Shown here: positions 32,341 through 43,501 of the stretch, in pieces | Layout of the letters: each line of letters starts with the position of its first letter | How positions within the stretch are numbered: position 1 is the stretch's first letter | NCBI GenBank assembly: GCA_021234155.1 | Contig: JAJEKV010000470.1 | Coordinates: 120,306 to 184,305, forward strand | Source: Isoetes taiwanensis | Taxonomy: Eukaryota > Streptophyta > Lycopodiopsida > Isoetales > Isoetaceae | Direction of reading: 5' to 3' | DNA length: 64,000 bases | Translations under genes and position numbers: made by a program | Notes under the pieces: model-generated | Databases searched by the model: none | Told to the model about the DNA's origin: nothing | The model's input: the letters and a program-made list of their open reading frames with translations, nothing else

Positions 32341-35125
32341 GAGGGTCCAAGATGTGAAAGCAACAAACGATAACAAACGCTACAACAAACATGATAGGAC
32401 CAAAAAAAAATGTGCAAGCTTGGCGCGGACCTCCCGACCTAACATTTGTCACATTTGGACCCTTGAACCGCCAAGAAAAATGGAAGTTCACGCTAATTCG
32501 GGATGCAATGCTTTAGGAATACGAAGAAAGCAAGAAAGTCGACCGCGAAAAAGGCAAACTATTATAAGGATCTTCTTAATCGAATTTGTGGTGACGCTGA
32601 AGTACAAGATAACCGACATGGAAAAACATCAAAACATAAATGCACATGCAAAGAATTGTGGATACGAGGCGGCTTGGCGATCAAAGGCAGTGGGGTCTTG
32701 AGAACAAGGAGACGAAGAAAGTTAACCAAGCTATGAAAAGCAATAAGCAACGTAGGCGATCCCTATAAAGCAGGGGATCCGTGATGGGCTTAATACCAAA
32801 GACGAGAAGAATGAAGCGACATGCAAGGAGGAGGCATAAAAAGTTACTGCTTCTTTGAGAGCCTCACTAATGATGAAATGGAGCCAAGTGAAGGAATAAC
32901 TAAGTATGGTAGAGTGAGCCAAGACTAGAGAACAAACAAAGCCGAGGCAAAGAAGAGCAAAAGAAAAGGCAAGCTTATCTGAAAAGAAAGGGAAATAATC
33001 GAATAAGTCAAACTAGAACTTAAAATAACAATGGACATCAAAATAAGTCGACTTTAAACTACCAACTTACAAAGAAAGCAAAAGCGTAACAAAAGGAAAA
33101 ACAGCTTTTATTCGGTCAAAAAACTACATCATAAAGCAAATATGGCCACATAATAATGAAAGCTTGAGAATAGAGAAGAGGGTAGCGAAGGCACTTGAGA
33201 ATTCATGAAAGACTAGTGTGTCCGGGACAAAAAGGTTGCTAGGGAATTGAGGACAAGCAACGGCCACCAAAGGGCGAGAGGACCATGATAAAACAAGCAA
33301 GAAGATGAGCTCTGCAAAGATGAGCATGATGTGAGACTTCATGAATCAAGGAAGGCGAGAAAAGCAATAGTTATTGAAAAAATACTACCATAAAAAAAGA
33401 AGGCGATGGGAGCAATGTGATGCGGATAACTATCCTTATTGTTAAAAACCGCGAAGGGTATTATAAGGACTAGGCAAACCGGCCGCCATTACGCAATAAA
33501 AAACACATCTGGTTGCCCCTAATGAAAGCTATTACACGAGAATCTGTCAATAAAGAAGCTGATCACGTAAAATTTGAAAAGAGCAAAGAGCTTGCTCCAT
33601 ATAAAAGACTGAATGTGAGCATCCACTAAGAAGACAACCATAGAAGGAGAGAGAAGTTCGTAACCGTGATCGTAAATGCCAACCACTCCATCCCTCATCG
33701 CCAAAGATCAAAATCCAAGGTAGACTTGACCCCAACAAAGCGCCACAAGGGAGCTTTATCAAACCGGAAAAATAATGGTCCTTAAAAGATAAATCTCATG
33801 TTTTGCAAGTGGGGATAAAAGAAGTGGGTGTCCCATAGGTCGACAAAATGCGGTCGCCCGGAAACCACAAGACAAGGCAAGACAAAGATGACCTAGGACC
33901 AAGTCAATTTGGACAAAGCCCAGGGAAATGGGCAATCAAATGCTTGAGTGACATATTGGAATGACCCGGTTAATTAGATCGAGAGATAAAACCGATCCCT
34001 CTTGGCTCTGAGAAATGCGAAAGAAACATAAAAGAAGGAACCATGAATAAAACCTAGGAAAATGGTATCGATATTGGCATTTCTTCTATGCTAAGAAAAA
34101 AAACAGCCCGTTGTAAGTCAACAATGATGGGAGGAAGGATTCTGACCAAAGATGCCATTGGTCGCGTTTCTTGGCGCTTGCGGCTAGAGGCGGCAGGATC
34201 CTTGCCCTTCCCAAACCGCTGCGGCAACATTTAAATTCTAGTTTTGAAGCGGGTGTGGCGAGGGTAGGTTAACGATTTCTTGGGTGCATCATTCATCCAC
34301 AAAATAACGATTTACATATTGGAAGCATCTTCAAAGGCTGGGTTCTTGATCTTGCGGTTAGACCACTAACGTGGTATTTCATTCGATGCCTCTTGGCATT
34401 TTCTTGAGCATTATAATCTTGAGTGGCATCCGTCTTTCTTTGCAAAAGATTACGCCAAAAAGCCGCGTGGATGCTTATAAGGTGGAAGGAATTGCTATGA
34501 GGAGGTTTCTTAGCCCTTGTTAAATCTTGCAGTTCTTGTATTTTGTATTGAATCGAGAATTGTTACCATTTCGTCCCATATTTCCTTCCTCCTACTCTTT
34601 CTTTGCTAGCAAGAAAGGTCCAAATTTACAAATGGTATAATAAAAAAATTTCATGTAATGTTTGACAAGAGGCCTCTTTGAATAATTTGGAAACATTGTT
34701 GGTGGATTGAATGAAGGGAAATACTTGGGCTCTATGGCGAAGGCGAGGAAAACGCGGGATTATTCAAATCTTCGAAGCTTGAAAATATTTCCACGAGCAT
34801 CCTAGTGCTATTTCAAGAACAACAATGCTTGAATAGCCACACAAGTCTTTGCTTCTTGCGTGCTTTCTTTTTTAATCTTGATATGCCAAATGCAGTACAT
34901 TCAAATGTGATTTGGACCACCCAAACTTTGCTTTATGTTCTGAAGTTTTCGAAATTCTATGCCTTCCGCTGATTTTGGTGCTCGAGCAATGAGCAAAGCC
35001 ACGTTACTTCTTTCTTCCTCGTGTCCTTGAATATTCAACTCTGCCTCTCCAGGATTAGATGAATCTTTCGGGAGCTTTATTCCTAGCATCTTCTTGTACA
35101 TTACGGTTATTAAACTGGAGGATTT
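32341..35125. other. Interior of the DIRS-like element and LINE-D body, not resolved
   Basis: Minus-strand frames at 33124-33342, 33519-33762 and 32562-32922 are enriched in hydrophobic residues and may be decayed RNase H and recombinase, but no motif is secure. The segment from about 34100 to 35125 should belong to the LINE whose tail ends at 35312, yet I could not recognise LINE protein in it. Confidence 0.35.
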
Positions 35126-35312
35126 ATGCGCTTAATATATATCCAAACTTTTAGGCGAGAAAATAAGTTTCAACACGTAGAGGATGAAGATGTTAAGGTT
35201 TACTCCTGTAGTAATTCTCTATGCATGATGAAGCATTGTATTTCTTATCTCATATATAATATAAAAAAATATCTCGTTCTCTCAAAAAAAAAAAAAAAAA
35301 AAAAAAAAAAAA
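35126..35312 (+). mobile_element. LINE-D: 3' end of a LINE with a 28-base poly(A) tail
   Basis: The segment GATGAAGATGTTAAGG...TGTAGTAATTCTCTA...CATTGTAT followed by AATATAAAAAAATATCTCG and a long A run closely parallels the 3' end at 50.85-50.96 kb. Both end with TTCTC or CCTTC plus poly(A). It interrupts the DIRS-like RT reading frame exactly at 35313. The 5' limit is unknown. Confidence 0.7.
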
Positions 35313-35620
35313 GCAACGTGATGTCACGGATCTCAATGGCGGCCCGACACAAGAACAAGACATCATCCACATAAGATAAGGCACCTATTCCATAACCTCG
35401 GCAAAAGCAAAATGGTTTAACTAATTTGGTAAAGACAATGGAGGCAGAGGCAAGACCAAATGGAAGGATGTTAAAGACGTAAAATTGACCTTGCAACTCA
35501 AATCCTAGGAAAGTGCAGTGAGGGGGTGAAATAGTGACATGATGATACCTTGACTTAAGATTGACCGAAAGGAGGGGATTATCAAAAAGAGTTCAAAAAC
35601 AACAAGTATAGCATGAGACG
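35313..35620 (-). pseudogene. DIRS-like reverse transcriptase fragment
   Basis: Reading the minus strand from 35620, VIPKGQNK is followed across a shift by KFRLM, then VNLKSRYHHVTISPPHCTF and LGFELQGQFYVFNILPFGLA. SASIVFTKLVKP and YGIGALSYVDDVLFL complete the block. The signature LPFGL..A..VFTKL..P, with YHH and LGF spacing, is typical of DIRS/YR retroelement RTs rather than Copia or Gypsy. The first catalytic Asp, normally in VDLKS, is Asn here, whereas YVDD is intact. At least one shift precedes the block, and the frame runs into the LINE poly(A) tail at 35312. Best alternative: a Gypsy-like RT. Confidence 0.78.
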
Positions 35621-35639
35621 AAATTTTGTTTTGGCCTTT

Positions 35640-35917
35640 GGGGATGACACCCAGGGAAACAAAAAGAAAGGACGGGAGGTTGTGAGGACCAAAAGGATTT
35701 GAAGGGGAGAGAAGCGTGGATCGACCGGGACTATAGTTGAATATGTAGCACAATAACAGGGGGTTACTTTTAGATTTTTATACGTTTTTTCACATGGTTT
35801 TTCTATGATTTCGTTGTTGTATTCGTTGAGATGTACTAAATAGTATTTCTAGAGTGCACCCTTTATGGGCCGTTGATTTTTATTGGTTTGGAACAATCCG
35901 AGGGTTGTTGTCTTTCT
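35640..35917. other. Upstream of the DIRS-like RT, unassigned
   Basis: The minus strand contains PVDPRFSPLQ and a stop-broken run leading to the RT. No gag-like protein is recognised further upstream. Confidence 0.4.
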
Positions 35918-36245
35918 GCGCATGTGTTTGTGCATGAACACATGCACATGCTACATGCACATGCATGTGCACATGCAATAGCGTGTTTGTGCATGACAAC
36001 TTTGCAAATGTTTGTGCATGAACATCTTGCGCGTAATGTCATGTGCATGTGCATGTGTGTAGTGCATACACATGCATACACATGCAAGCAGATGTTCATG
36101 CACAAACTGCGTGTTCATTCTTTTAAACAACTGCACATTGCATGTGCACATGCATGTGCATGTGCATGTGCATGTGCGTGCATGTGCATGTGCATGTGCG
36201 TAATGTATTGTGCATGTGCATGTGCATGTGTATTGTGCATGTGCA
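35918..36245. repeat. TGTGCA/TGCATG alternating repeat
   Basis: About 330 bp are dominated by TGCATG, GTGCATGTGCA and CACATGC words, most regular at 36134-36245. The alternating purine-pyrimidine pattern is of the kind that can adopt Z-DNA. Both strands have long open frames of C, M, H and A only, which are composition artefacts. Confidence 0.9.
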
Positions 36246-37743
36246 AAAAAACCCCTTTTTGTTTTCCTTCCTAAAAGATTTGTCATAGATTCAAAAAGAG
36301 TTTAGAGTTTAGGCCCTATGTTTGCTTCCAACTCTTGGATATTCCCTCGGGTGCGAATTGTTCATAGCGGCCGGCCTTTAGCTTCAATCAACAAAGCGGA
36401 TTCTTATGCACACAAGGCCCGGATTATTCCGCCCTTTTCCATATCCGTAGATCAGGTCAAGCGGTGGCCACAAGAATGCATTTATATTGTAGGTTTGGAA
36501 CTTTAATCGAACCATAAGGTGAATCATGCATTACCTTTAAGCTAGAGATGGAGCATCCAAAATCATATGGATTGATAAACAATGGTGTCATTGTGAAAAG
36601 AAATAGTTGTAGCGGAAGTAACAATATGTAGCATAATACTTGAGGGGTTTTCTTTGTATTGCAAACTTTATAACTTCGAGAATAATGGGATCAATACGCT
36701 CTATCTTTTATTGTAACTTTTACTTATGTTCTATTTGCTTTATTGTGATCAAATTCAAAAGCTATGGGATGAAAGCCTCAAATGAATTCTAGTTCGTGCA
36801 AAAATACAATTATGAGGCATCCAACATATAAAAATTAAATCCCCCAACACATAACAACCATTGACATTAACAACCAACACATAACTACCAATGACATTAA
36901 TTAACACAACCATTGGGTCCAACACATTTAAATTAAAATCCCCCTTAAACCCCCTTTGGTTTGGGTGCATATTCACACGGGGGGTGACTCCGGGCAGCGA
37001 GAGCTGTTGGATAGGCATATTCACCCCTTATTCCTTAATCTAAACCGTACGTAAAGTTCCTCGTTTGTGGGGTATGCAAGTACAAAATTTGCTATACATA
37101 ACAAGATTTGCAAAATACTATAAGATTTCAAGCAGGGGCATATTCTATGCCAAGATGAGGGATGATTAAGGTAAATGGAGGACACTCTGAAAAGAGGCAC
37201 AAGTCATAAGTAACAAAACCATCACATGCAAAGTGAAAAAAGTCGATGCATGACAACCAAGCACATGTGGCCCAAATAATCAAATTGTTGGATCAAGATT
37301 ACAAAACTTAAATCTACCTAATGACATTCCAGACAAAAACCAAACAACCCTAGCTACCTAGCACATTTAGCACGCTAAAACTTAAACCAAAATAAACTAG
37401 ATAACATGCATCTAAACAACATGCAACAATTGATGCTTTAGAAAGAAAACGATGGACAAAACAACAAGCTCGCATAGAGTAGAAGGCCTTAAAAATGTCG
37501 AACAATCCTATAAAATTAAACCAACCTATGTCTAGGGCAAACACATAGCCCATTACAATACGCATACTCTAACAAAAATCTTATGTCCACAAACTAGCAC
37601 AATCCTAAAATAAATAATTCCCAATACATTTTAACAAAGACCGGGGACAAATTCCATACAAATGCCCAATAAATCCTTTGAAAAAAAACTAAGATTCTAT
37701 AAACAACAAACAACATTTTATCTCTCAAACAAAAGAGATTGCT
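36246..37743. other. No gene recognised; small repeat at 36840-36930
   Basis: AACACATAAC(A/T)ACCA(T/A)TGACATTAA is present twice in a row. The rest is AT-rich unique-looking sequence with short frames only. Confidence 0.6.
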
Positions 37744-38142
37744 TTGATTACAAAAAACAAGAGATGGAAAATTGTTGATGAAAGGGAGGCGATGAATCAA
37801 GTACCGGTTTCTAGAAAGAATGGGGCTAGTCACGAGGAACCAAAGGACACTGGAGGCAAAATTGAAGGCGAGGAGCACAAGAGCATCAGCTTAGTTCGTA
37901 ATTGCGGGGATCGGTCACGATGGCCAAAACATATCGCAAAAAGTGCAAAATGGGCGAGCACCGGACCGCATGAGGAAAATCGAGAATGGGAGGTTGTGGA
38001 GGAGAAACGGGAAGAAGATGGCATAGATCTAGAAGTAGCCATGAAATCTCAGATTAGGAGTTGGCAGCGGATGGCGTTAATCCTTATGTGGACGCCAATC
38101 GGCAGCGTGGTCAACTTGGCGGGTGGTGTTAATCAACTATAA
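37744..38142 (+). CDS. Hypothetical protein, 132 codons, doubtful
   Basis: An open frame of 132 codons starting MITKNKRWKIVDEREA, rich in charged residues, with no family I recognise. It lies ~800 bp upstream of CACTA transposase remains on the same strand and could be part of that element, or chance. No splice sites or promoter support it. Confidence 0.2.
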   Translation: MITKNKRWKIVDEREAMNQVPVSRKNGASHEEPKDTGGKIEGEEHKSISLVRNCGDRSRWPKHIAKSAKWASTGPHEENREWEVVEEKREEDGIDLEVAMKSQIRSWQRMALILMWTPIGSVVNLAGGVNQL

Positions 38143-38859
38143 TTTGCCGTGGTTACTCATGAAGACTAGCTATTTAATGGTAGTACTATTATAGTTCGAG
38201 GACGAAGAAGGCGGAAAGTCTAGATCCGTATCTCAAAATAGTTATTGATGAGCTTACGACACTATGGGTGAAGGTATTGAAGTTTCTGATGTCTCAAGAG
38301 AACTTCTGTTGAGCGAAGATTTACCTTGAGAGCAATCTTAATGTGGACAGCAGTGATTGGCCCTGAGTTTTGTATGAACTCTCTGCGGACTCCAAGTGTC
38401 TAGATATCAGACATGCCACTTGTGTGGGTTTGAATAGTTGAACTCTCACAGGTCAGCGGCATTGCACAAAGTGTCTATGCAAACTTCAAGAGATATCTGC
38501 CAGCGAAAAATCAAACCGATCGTAGGTCAAAGAAAAACAATTGCATTGAAGAGCCTCCCAAAGGTTGACAATGAGATTGGAGTAACACGTGGGATGTCGC
38601 CAAAATCACGGTTAAGGAAATGAAGTGGAAAGCATCCTTCTTCCTTCTACCCTATTGGACAGAATTGAAGATCCTTCATCTTCTTGCACATCTTTAAAAA
38701 AAAAATATTTAAGTCGTCCATTTGGAGGCACGTCATCGGGCGTAAGGACCACGGCGCAGCGAGAAGATCTATAAAAGCTGGATCAAAAGCTAAAGCATGG
38801 CTAAATGTCGAAGAAGGAACAAAAGCCTGGTCGATTGGATCGTTCTAGAAAATGTATGA

Positions 38860-40420
38860 AAAAGTGATCAAGGCAATAAAGACTTGATGGGATATATGCA
38901 TTCGTTGCGTAATTATTTCTCTAACGAAGGGGAATTACTTAGGGTTGAAATCCTATGATTGGCATAAGATGTTGCAAGTATGCTTCATTCCTTTGTAATT
39001 GCTTTACATTGTACATTGAAGTTCCAGCATAACAAGTAGCATTCGACTTGTGCAGTTTGTTATGCCTATTGTTACGAGAGGTCATCTCGCTGACGGTCCC
39101 TCACGTGCAATATGTCTTGATCGAGTTTTCTAGGTTCGTATGGATTTTTGAAATACTCGAGGCTAAACTCTCCTTAACTCTTTTCTTTCTTAAATGATAT
39201 CTAGATGGATTACAAGGAAGGAGATACCGACAATAGAAATTGCGAACATGCGAACTAAGGTCGTTGAAGCATGTTGTATGCTCGAGAAAGAATTCCCAAC
39301 AAGTTTTACGGACATACAAACTCACTTATTAGTGCATTTAGTGGGCAGTAGAGCTTGCGGGCATAACAAATCCTAGATGGATGTTTTTATAGAGCGTTTT
39401 TTAAAGGTCCTCAAGGACTTGTGCGTCGAGAAGGCAAAGGCCGGAGGGTTGCATGGGTGAGGTTGGTTATACGAGAGTCATCATTCTATGTCATAGAGTT
39501 CTTGGCGATCTACACCACGGAAGTGCTCCACGATTATGGACCAGGATGAAGACACTCCGACTATGATTGGGAAGCTCTCGAAGGAAGACCAAAAAAAATT
39601 GTTCACAATAGAAGAGCGAGCAAAAGTCAATAAGTTTCTCATCTACAACTCCACTCCCATGGAGAAATGGATAAAAAATACGAGGAAGAAAACATAAAAG
39701 AGATGATGATGAGAAGATGCTATCGATAAAAGAATCGCAAACAACCATTTTCGAGGATCATCTAGGGGCCATGCCAAGTAGGATAAACAACAAGCGGTTG
39801 CTTGAGCAGCTAGAGGTGATAAGGCAGCGTGTGAACATGTTTCTAGCGAAGAATTTGCATATGCTAAAGGCGTGTCACTAGTGCATCAATATGGTCTTTT
39901 GGTGCTCACCCGACAACAAAGTGTGGATCATGGCAAATGCACTTATGATTGTGGTATATCAGCAAAGTTTAGTGCGGTTTTAGCGGTGGTAGTGCGGACC
40001 CAAATCCAATCGAGGCAATGTTGGAATGGATTGGTACTATAAAGACTATCATGGAGGTTAATGTCGGTAGTGCATTTAAAACAATGTTGTTTGATGCCGA
40101 ATGGTTTGATCTTGTGTTTATTGGTGCTCATGCTACGATATGCAAAGAATTTGGTGGCCTGTATTCGCTAGATTCAACTCATCGGTATCATGGTCAAGAC
40201 ACACTCGTGAGGATTGAGCAATGTGAACAAGTATGTTTAACTAGATGCAATAAATTTTATTTATCTCATTAACAAATGAACTAATGTAATAGAGGTTTTA
40301 TAGGTCACCTTCATCCCAAATCCTTTGCAAGATGTGTGGTGGTTCGTAATTCCATGTAAGGCTCGCTCGCGTCGTATATTTGAAGGTCAAGAAGAGATGG
40401 CAGTCGAATAGGGGGGCTAT
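38860..40420 (+). pseudogene. CACTA (En/Spm) TNP2-type transposase remnant
   Basis: Three successive conserved parts of plant CACTA transposase are visible. GLKSYDWHKMLQ (38942-38977) is the end of the catalytic TNP2 domain. EIANMRTKVVEACCMLEKEF with PTSFTDIQTHLLVHLV (about 39230-39340), followed by ERFLKVLKDL and YESHHSMS in shifted frames, is the DUF4218 part (normally LVHL..E....GP...RWMYP.ER.L..LK). ECNVGSAFKTMLFDAEWF-like sequence, DTLVRIEQCEQV and after an intron or break VTFIPNPLQDVWWFVIPCKA (40070-40370) match DUF4216. Stops lie between the parts and the N-terminal DDE region is not recognisable, so it is dead. It might supply the family to which the 4.4-6.5 kb element belonged. Confidence 0.82.
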
Positions 40421-40990
40421 ATACTATTGTCATGATAAGAGACTATCATCGATTGAACCTACATTACTGTATCACTATTATATTTTTCCCACGGATGAAT
40501 AAGAAAATACTTTGACATGCTTATTTTTGTATATTCAAACCATTAGGCAACATTAGTATTGCACAACTCCATAGGGTGATTTCGCCATTCACGACGACTT
40601 AGCGAAGTCAAATCGTTGTTACGAGTCTCGCAATGCCCGAACAATGTGGCGGTGAATCCCGTTCGGGCGTGTATGCTGGTTATGACACAGGATTCTACGA
40701 AATTTGACCCTACAAGCCACGAAACCAAGAGCTAGGATATTTTGTTTTTATAAGGACGAACAAACACATAGTTGTGGCATCAGGTGCCTTAAAAATATCT
40801 TGTCAATAATAGTAAAGGAAATATTTTCTATTCAAATAGTAAAGAAAATACATAGTCGTTCTGAAATGATAGGCTTTAGGCATCAGATAGACACTAGTAA
40901 TGGTGCCCAGCGTTGCTGGACATAAGTTGGGAACCTGTGTGGATGGAATCTTGTTCAATTCAGACTCCTCATAAAAAGGTTTCTGTGCAT
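40421..40990. other. No gene recognised
   Basis: Sequence 3' of the CACTA remnant with short frames only. CACTAGTAATGGTGCCC at 40887 has a CACTA start but no supporting second end. Confidence 0.45.
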
Positions 40991-40999
40991 TCTGACATC

Positions 41000-41109
41000 C
41001 TTCCCCTTCCTTTCGCCTTTTGCTCTCTCTCCATTTCTTTTTTTTTTCTTATTTTCCTACACACTTTCCTTTTTTCCTTTTCCTTTTTTCTCAATTTTGC
41101 TTGCTATAC

Positions 41110-41189
<80 letters not shown>

Positions 41190-43385
41190 GAGCTCTCTAA
41201 CTCGCTTCTCCTTCTCTTCCCTTTTCCCTTCCCCTTTTTCACTTTTCTTTTTTTTTGGTGGACTTTTTCCCTTCCCTTTTCATCCTTTTCCCATTTTTCC
41301 CTTTCCTTTTTTCCTTCCTTTTCCTTTTCCTTTTTAGTTTCCCTTTTTCCATGCCCTTTCTTCATTCTCTTTTCCCCATATTTTCATGTACCCCTTTTCT
41401 TCCTTTCTCCACCCTCTTCCTCTTTATCTCTCTCCCCCCCCTCAACTTTTTCTCTTCTATTTTCCTATTTCTCTTTCCCATTTTTCCCTTCCCTTCCCCC
41501 TTTTTCTCCCTTTTCCTTTCCCTTCCCTTCCCTTTTCATCCTTTCCCCACCCTTTCGTTTTTTTTTCCGTGCCCTTTTTTCCTTTCCTTTCCCACTTCTT
41601 TTTTTATTTTCTCTTTCCCTATGTCTCTTTCCATTCTCTTCTATCCACCTTTTTTTTATGTGCCCTCTTTTTTGTTTTCCCCCACCCTCTTCCCCTTTTT
41701 CTTTTTTCCCTTTTCCACTTCCCCTTTCCTCTTTTCTTTTTCGTTTCCCATGCTTTTTTTACGTTTTTGTTTTTTCCTCCTCACCCTTTCCTTCTTCCTT
41801 TTTTCCCCGCGCCCTTTCCCCGTTCCTCTTTTTCCATTCCTTGCTCCCCACCCTTTTCCTGTTTCCTTTTTTTCCCTTTCATTTCCACATTTTCTCACCC
41901 TTTCCCTCTTTCCCTTTTCTCGGTGCCTTTTTATCTTCCCTTTCCCTCTCTCTTCTTTTTTTTCTTTCCCTTTCCCTTTTCCCATGCCATTTTTCCGTTC
42001 TCTTCTCCTCTTTCCTTACCATTTCTCTCCTTTTCCCCCCTTTTTCTATTTCCCATTTTCATGTGCCCTTTGCCCTTTCCTTCTTCCCCTTTTCCTCGTG
42101 CCCTTTTGCCAGGTTCTCTTTTCCCTTTTCCCTCTCCCTTTCCCTTTCCCTTTCCCTTTCCCTTTCCTTTCCCTTTCCCTTTTTCTTTTCTTTTCCCATG
42201 CCTTTTGTTCGTCCCCTCTACCCACCATTTTCCTGTTTTCACTTACCTTTTTCTCCTTTTCCCACCTTTTCCTTCCTCCCCCTTTTCTAGTGCCTTTTTT
42301 CCTTTCCCTTTCCCCCTCCCTTTTTCTATTCCTTTTCCCCTTTCCCTTCTCTTTTCCCTTTTCTTTGCCCTTTTTCTCTTCCCATTTTTCCCATGCCATT
42401 TTTCCCTTCCCTTTCCCTTTCGTTTTTTCTCTTTTACCCGTGCCTTTCCTCCCCTTTCCTTTTCCCTCTTTTTCCTCTCCCTTTCCCCTGAACAAATCAA
42501 ATCATGATCAATTCATAATGGTGGAAAGTCGTGCGATAAATCTCGGCCTTCAGGTTCAATCATATGATCTCAGCCATTCAAATTAGGGCTTAATCCATCC
42601 AATACAGTATAATTTTTTTATGTGCCCCTTTTTTTTTCTTTTCCCCACCCTCTTTCCCTTTTTCTTTTTTCCCTTTTCCACTTCCCCTTTCCTCCTTTTC
42701 TTTTTTCGTTTCTCATGCTTTTTTTCCCTCCTCACCCTTTCCTTCTTCCTTTTTTCCCCGCGCCCTTTCCCCGTTCGTCTTTTCCTCTTTTTCCATTCCT
42801 TGCTCCACATCCTCCTTTCATTTCCACATTTTCTCACCCTTTCCCTCTTTCCCTTTTCTCGGTGGCTTTTTATCTTCCATTTCCCTCTCTCTTCTCATGC
42901 TATTCCCATGCTATTTTTCCGTTCTCTTCTCCTCTTTCCTTACCATTTCTCTCCTTTTCCCCCCTTTTTTCTATTCCCTAATTTCATGTGCCCTTTGCCC
43001 TTTCCCTCTTCCCCTTTTTCCTTTCCCCTTTTCCTCGTGCCCTTTTCCCAGATTCTCTTTTACCCTTTCCCTCTCCCTTTTTCTTTCGTCCCCTCTACCC
43101 ACCCTCCTGTTTTCCCTTACCTTTTTCTCCTTTCCCCACCTTTTCCTTCTTCCCCTTTTTCTAGTGCTTTTTTTCCTTTCCCCCTCCCTTTTTCTATTCT
43201 TTTTCCCCTCCCTTTTCCTCTTCCCAATTTTCCCTTGCCATTTTTCCCTTTCTTTGCCCTTTTTCTCTTCCCATTTTTCCCATGCCATTTTTCCCTTCCC
43301 TTTTGTTTTTTCCCTTTTACCCGTGCCTTTCCTTCCCTTTCCTTTTCCCTCTTTTTCCTTTCCCTTTCCCTTTCCCCGGAAGAGA
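41000..43385. repeat. 2.4 kb polypyrimidine block (C and T on the + strand)
   Basis: Apart from one ~120-bp island of normal sequence at 42485-42612, the + strand is almost only C and T, in TTTTCCC, CCCTTTCC and TTTTTCC patterns. Long open frames in all three + frames (up to 443 codons of F, P, S and L) and in the minus strand (K, E, G, R) follow from the lack of stop codons in such DNA and are not genes. The block contains a 73-bp CT dinucleotide run and an internal duplication. Confidence 0.93.
41113..41185. repeat. (CT)n microsatellite, ~36 units
   Basis: Uninterrupted CT dinucleotides over about 73 bp. Confidence 0.97.
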
Positions 43386-43501
43386 TCAAACCGTGATCAA
43401 TTCATAATGGGGGGAAGTCGTGCGATAAATCTCGGCCTTCAGGTTCAATCATATGATCTCAGCCATTCAAATTAGGGCTTGATCTATCCAATACAGTATA
43501 A
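41651..43501. repeat. Tandem duplication of a ~0.9 kb unit inside the pyrimidine block
   Basis: Unit 1 is about 41651-42612 and unit 2 about 42613-43501. Both begin with TTTTTTTATGTGCCC, pass through GCTTTTTTTCC, TTCCCCGCGCCCTTTCCCCG, CTCATTCATTTCC-like and CATGCCATTTTTC words in the same order, and end with a non-repetitive island. The islands 42490-42612 and 43379-43501 share TGATCAATTCATAATGG, GTCGTGCGATAAATCTCGGC and CAATCATATGATCTCAGCC and are ~97% alike by eye. The pyrimidine parts differ by several internal deletions. Confidence 0.9.

Larger units (their letters stand above)
31950..35760 (-). mobile_element. DIRS-like (tyrosine-recombinase) retrotransposon remnant, minus strand
   Basis: Two diagnostic pieces occur in the expected order on the minus strand: a DIRS-type reverse transcriptase (35.62-35.31 kb) and a tyrosine recombinase C-terminus (32.33-32.10 kb). 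Elements of this group use a recombinase instead of an integrase. Between them lie open but unrecognisable pieces (for example minus-strand frames near 33.7, 33.2, 32.8 and 32.6 kb) where RNase H and the recombinase N-terminus should be. A LINE interrupts the RT at 35313. Inverted or split direct terminal repeats were not resolved, so the outer limits are estimates. Confidence 0.7.

Noticed and set aside
35863-36286. Cys/Met/His-rich open frames on both strands
   Set aside because: Translation artefacts of the TGTGCA repeat.
37744-38142. Treating the 132-codon frame as a confirmed gene
   Set aside because: No recognisable domain, no promoter or splice evidence, and it lies among transposon remains. 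Kept only as a low-confidence entry.
40887-40910. CACTAGTAATGGTGCCC as a CACTA transposon terminus
   Set aside because: The word alone is common; no paired inverted end or subterminal repeats were found beside it.
41097-43475. Very long open frames (up to 443 codons) on the + strand and K/E/G/R-rich frames on the minus strand
   Set aside because: They arise because purine-free DNA contains no stop codons in these frames; composition is only F, P, S and L or K, E, G and R, with no domain.
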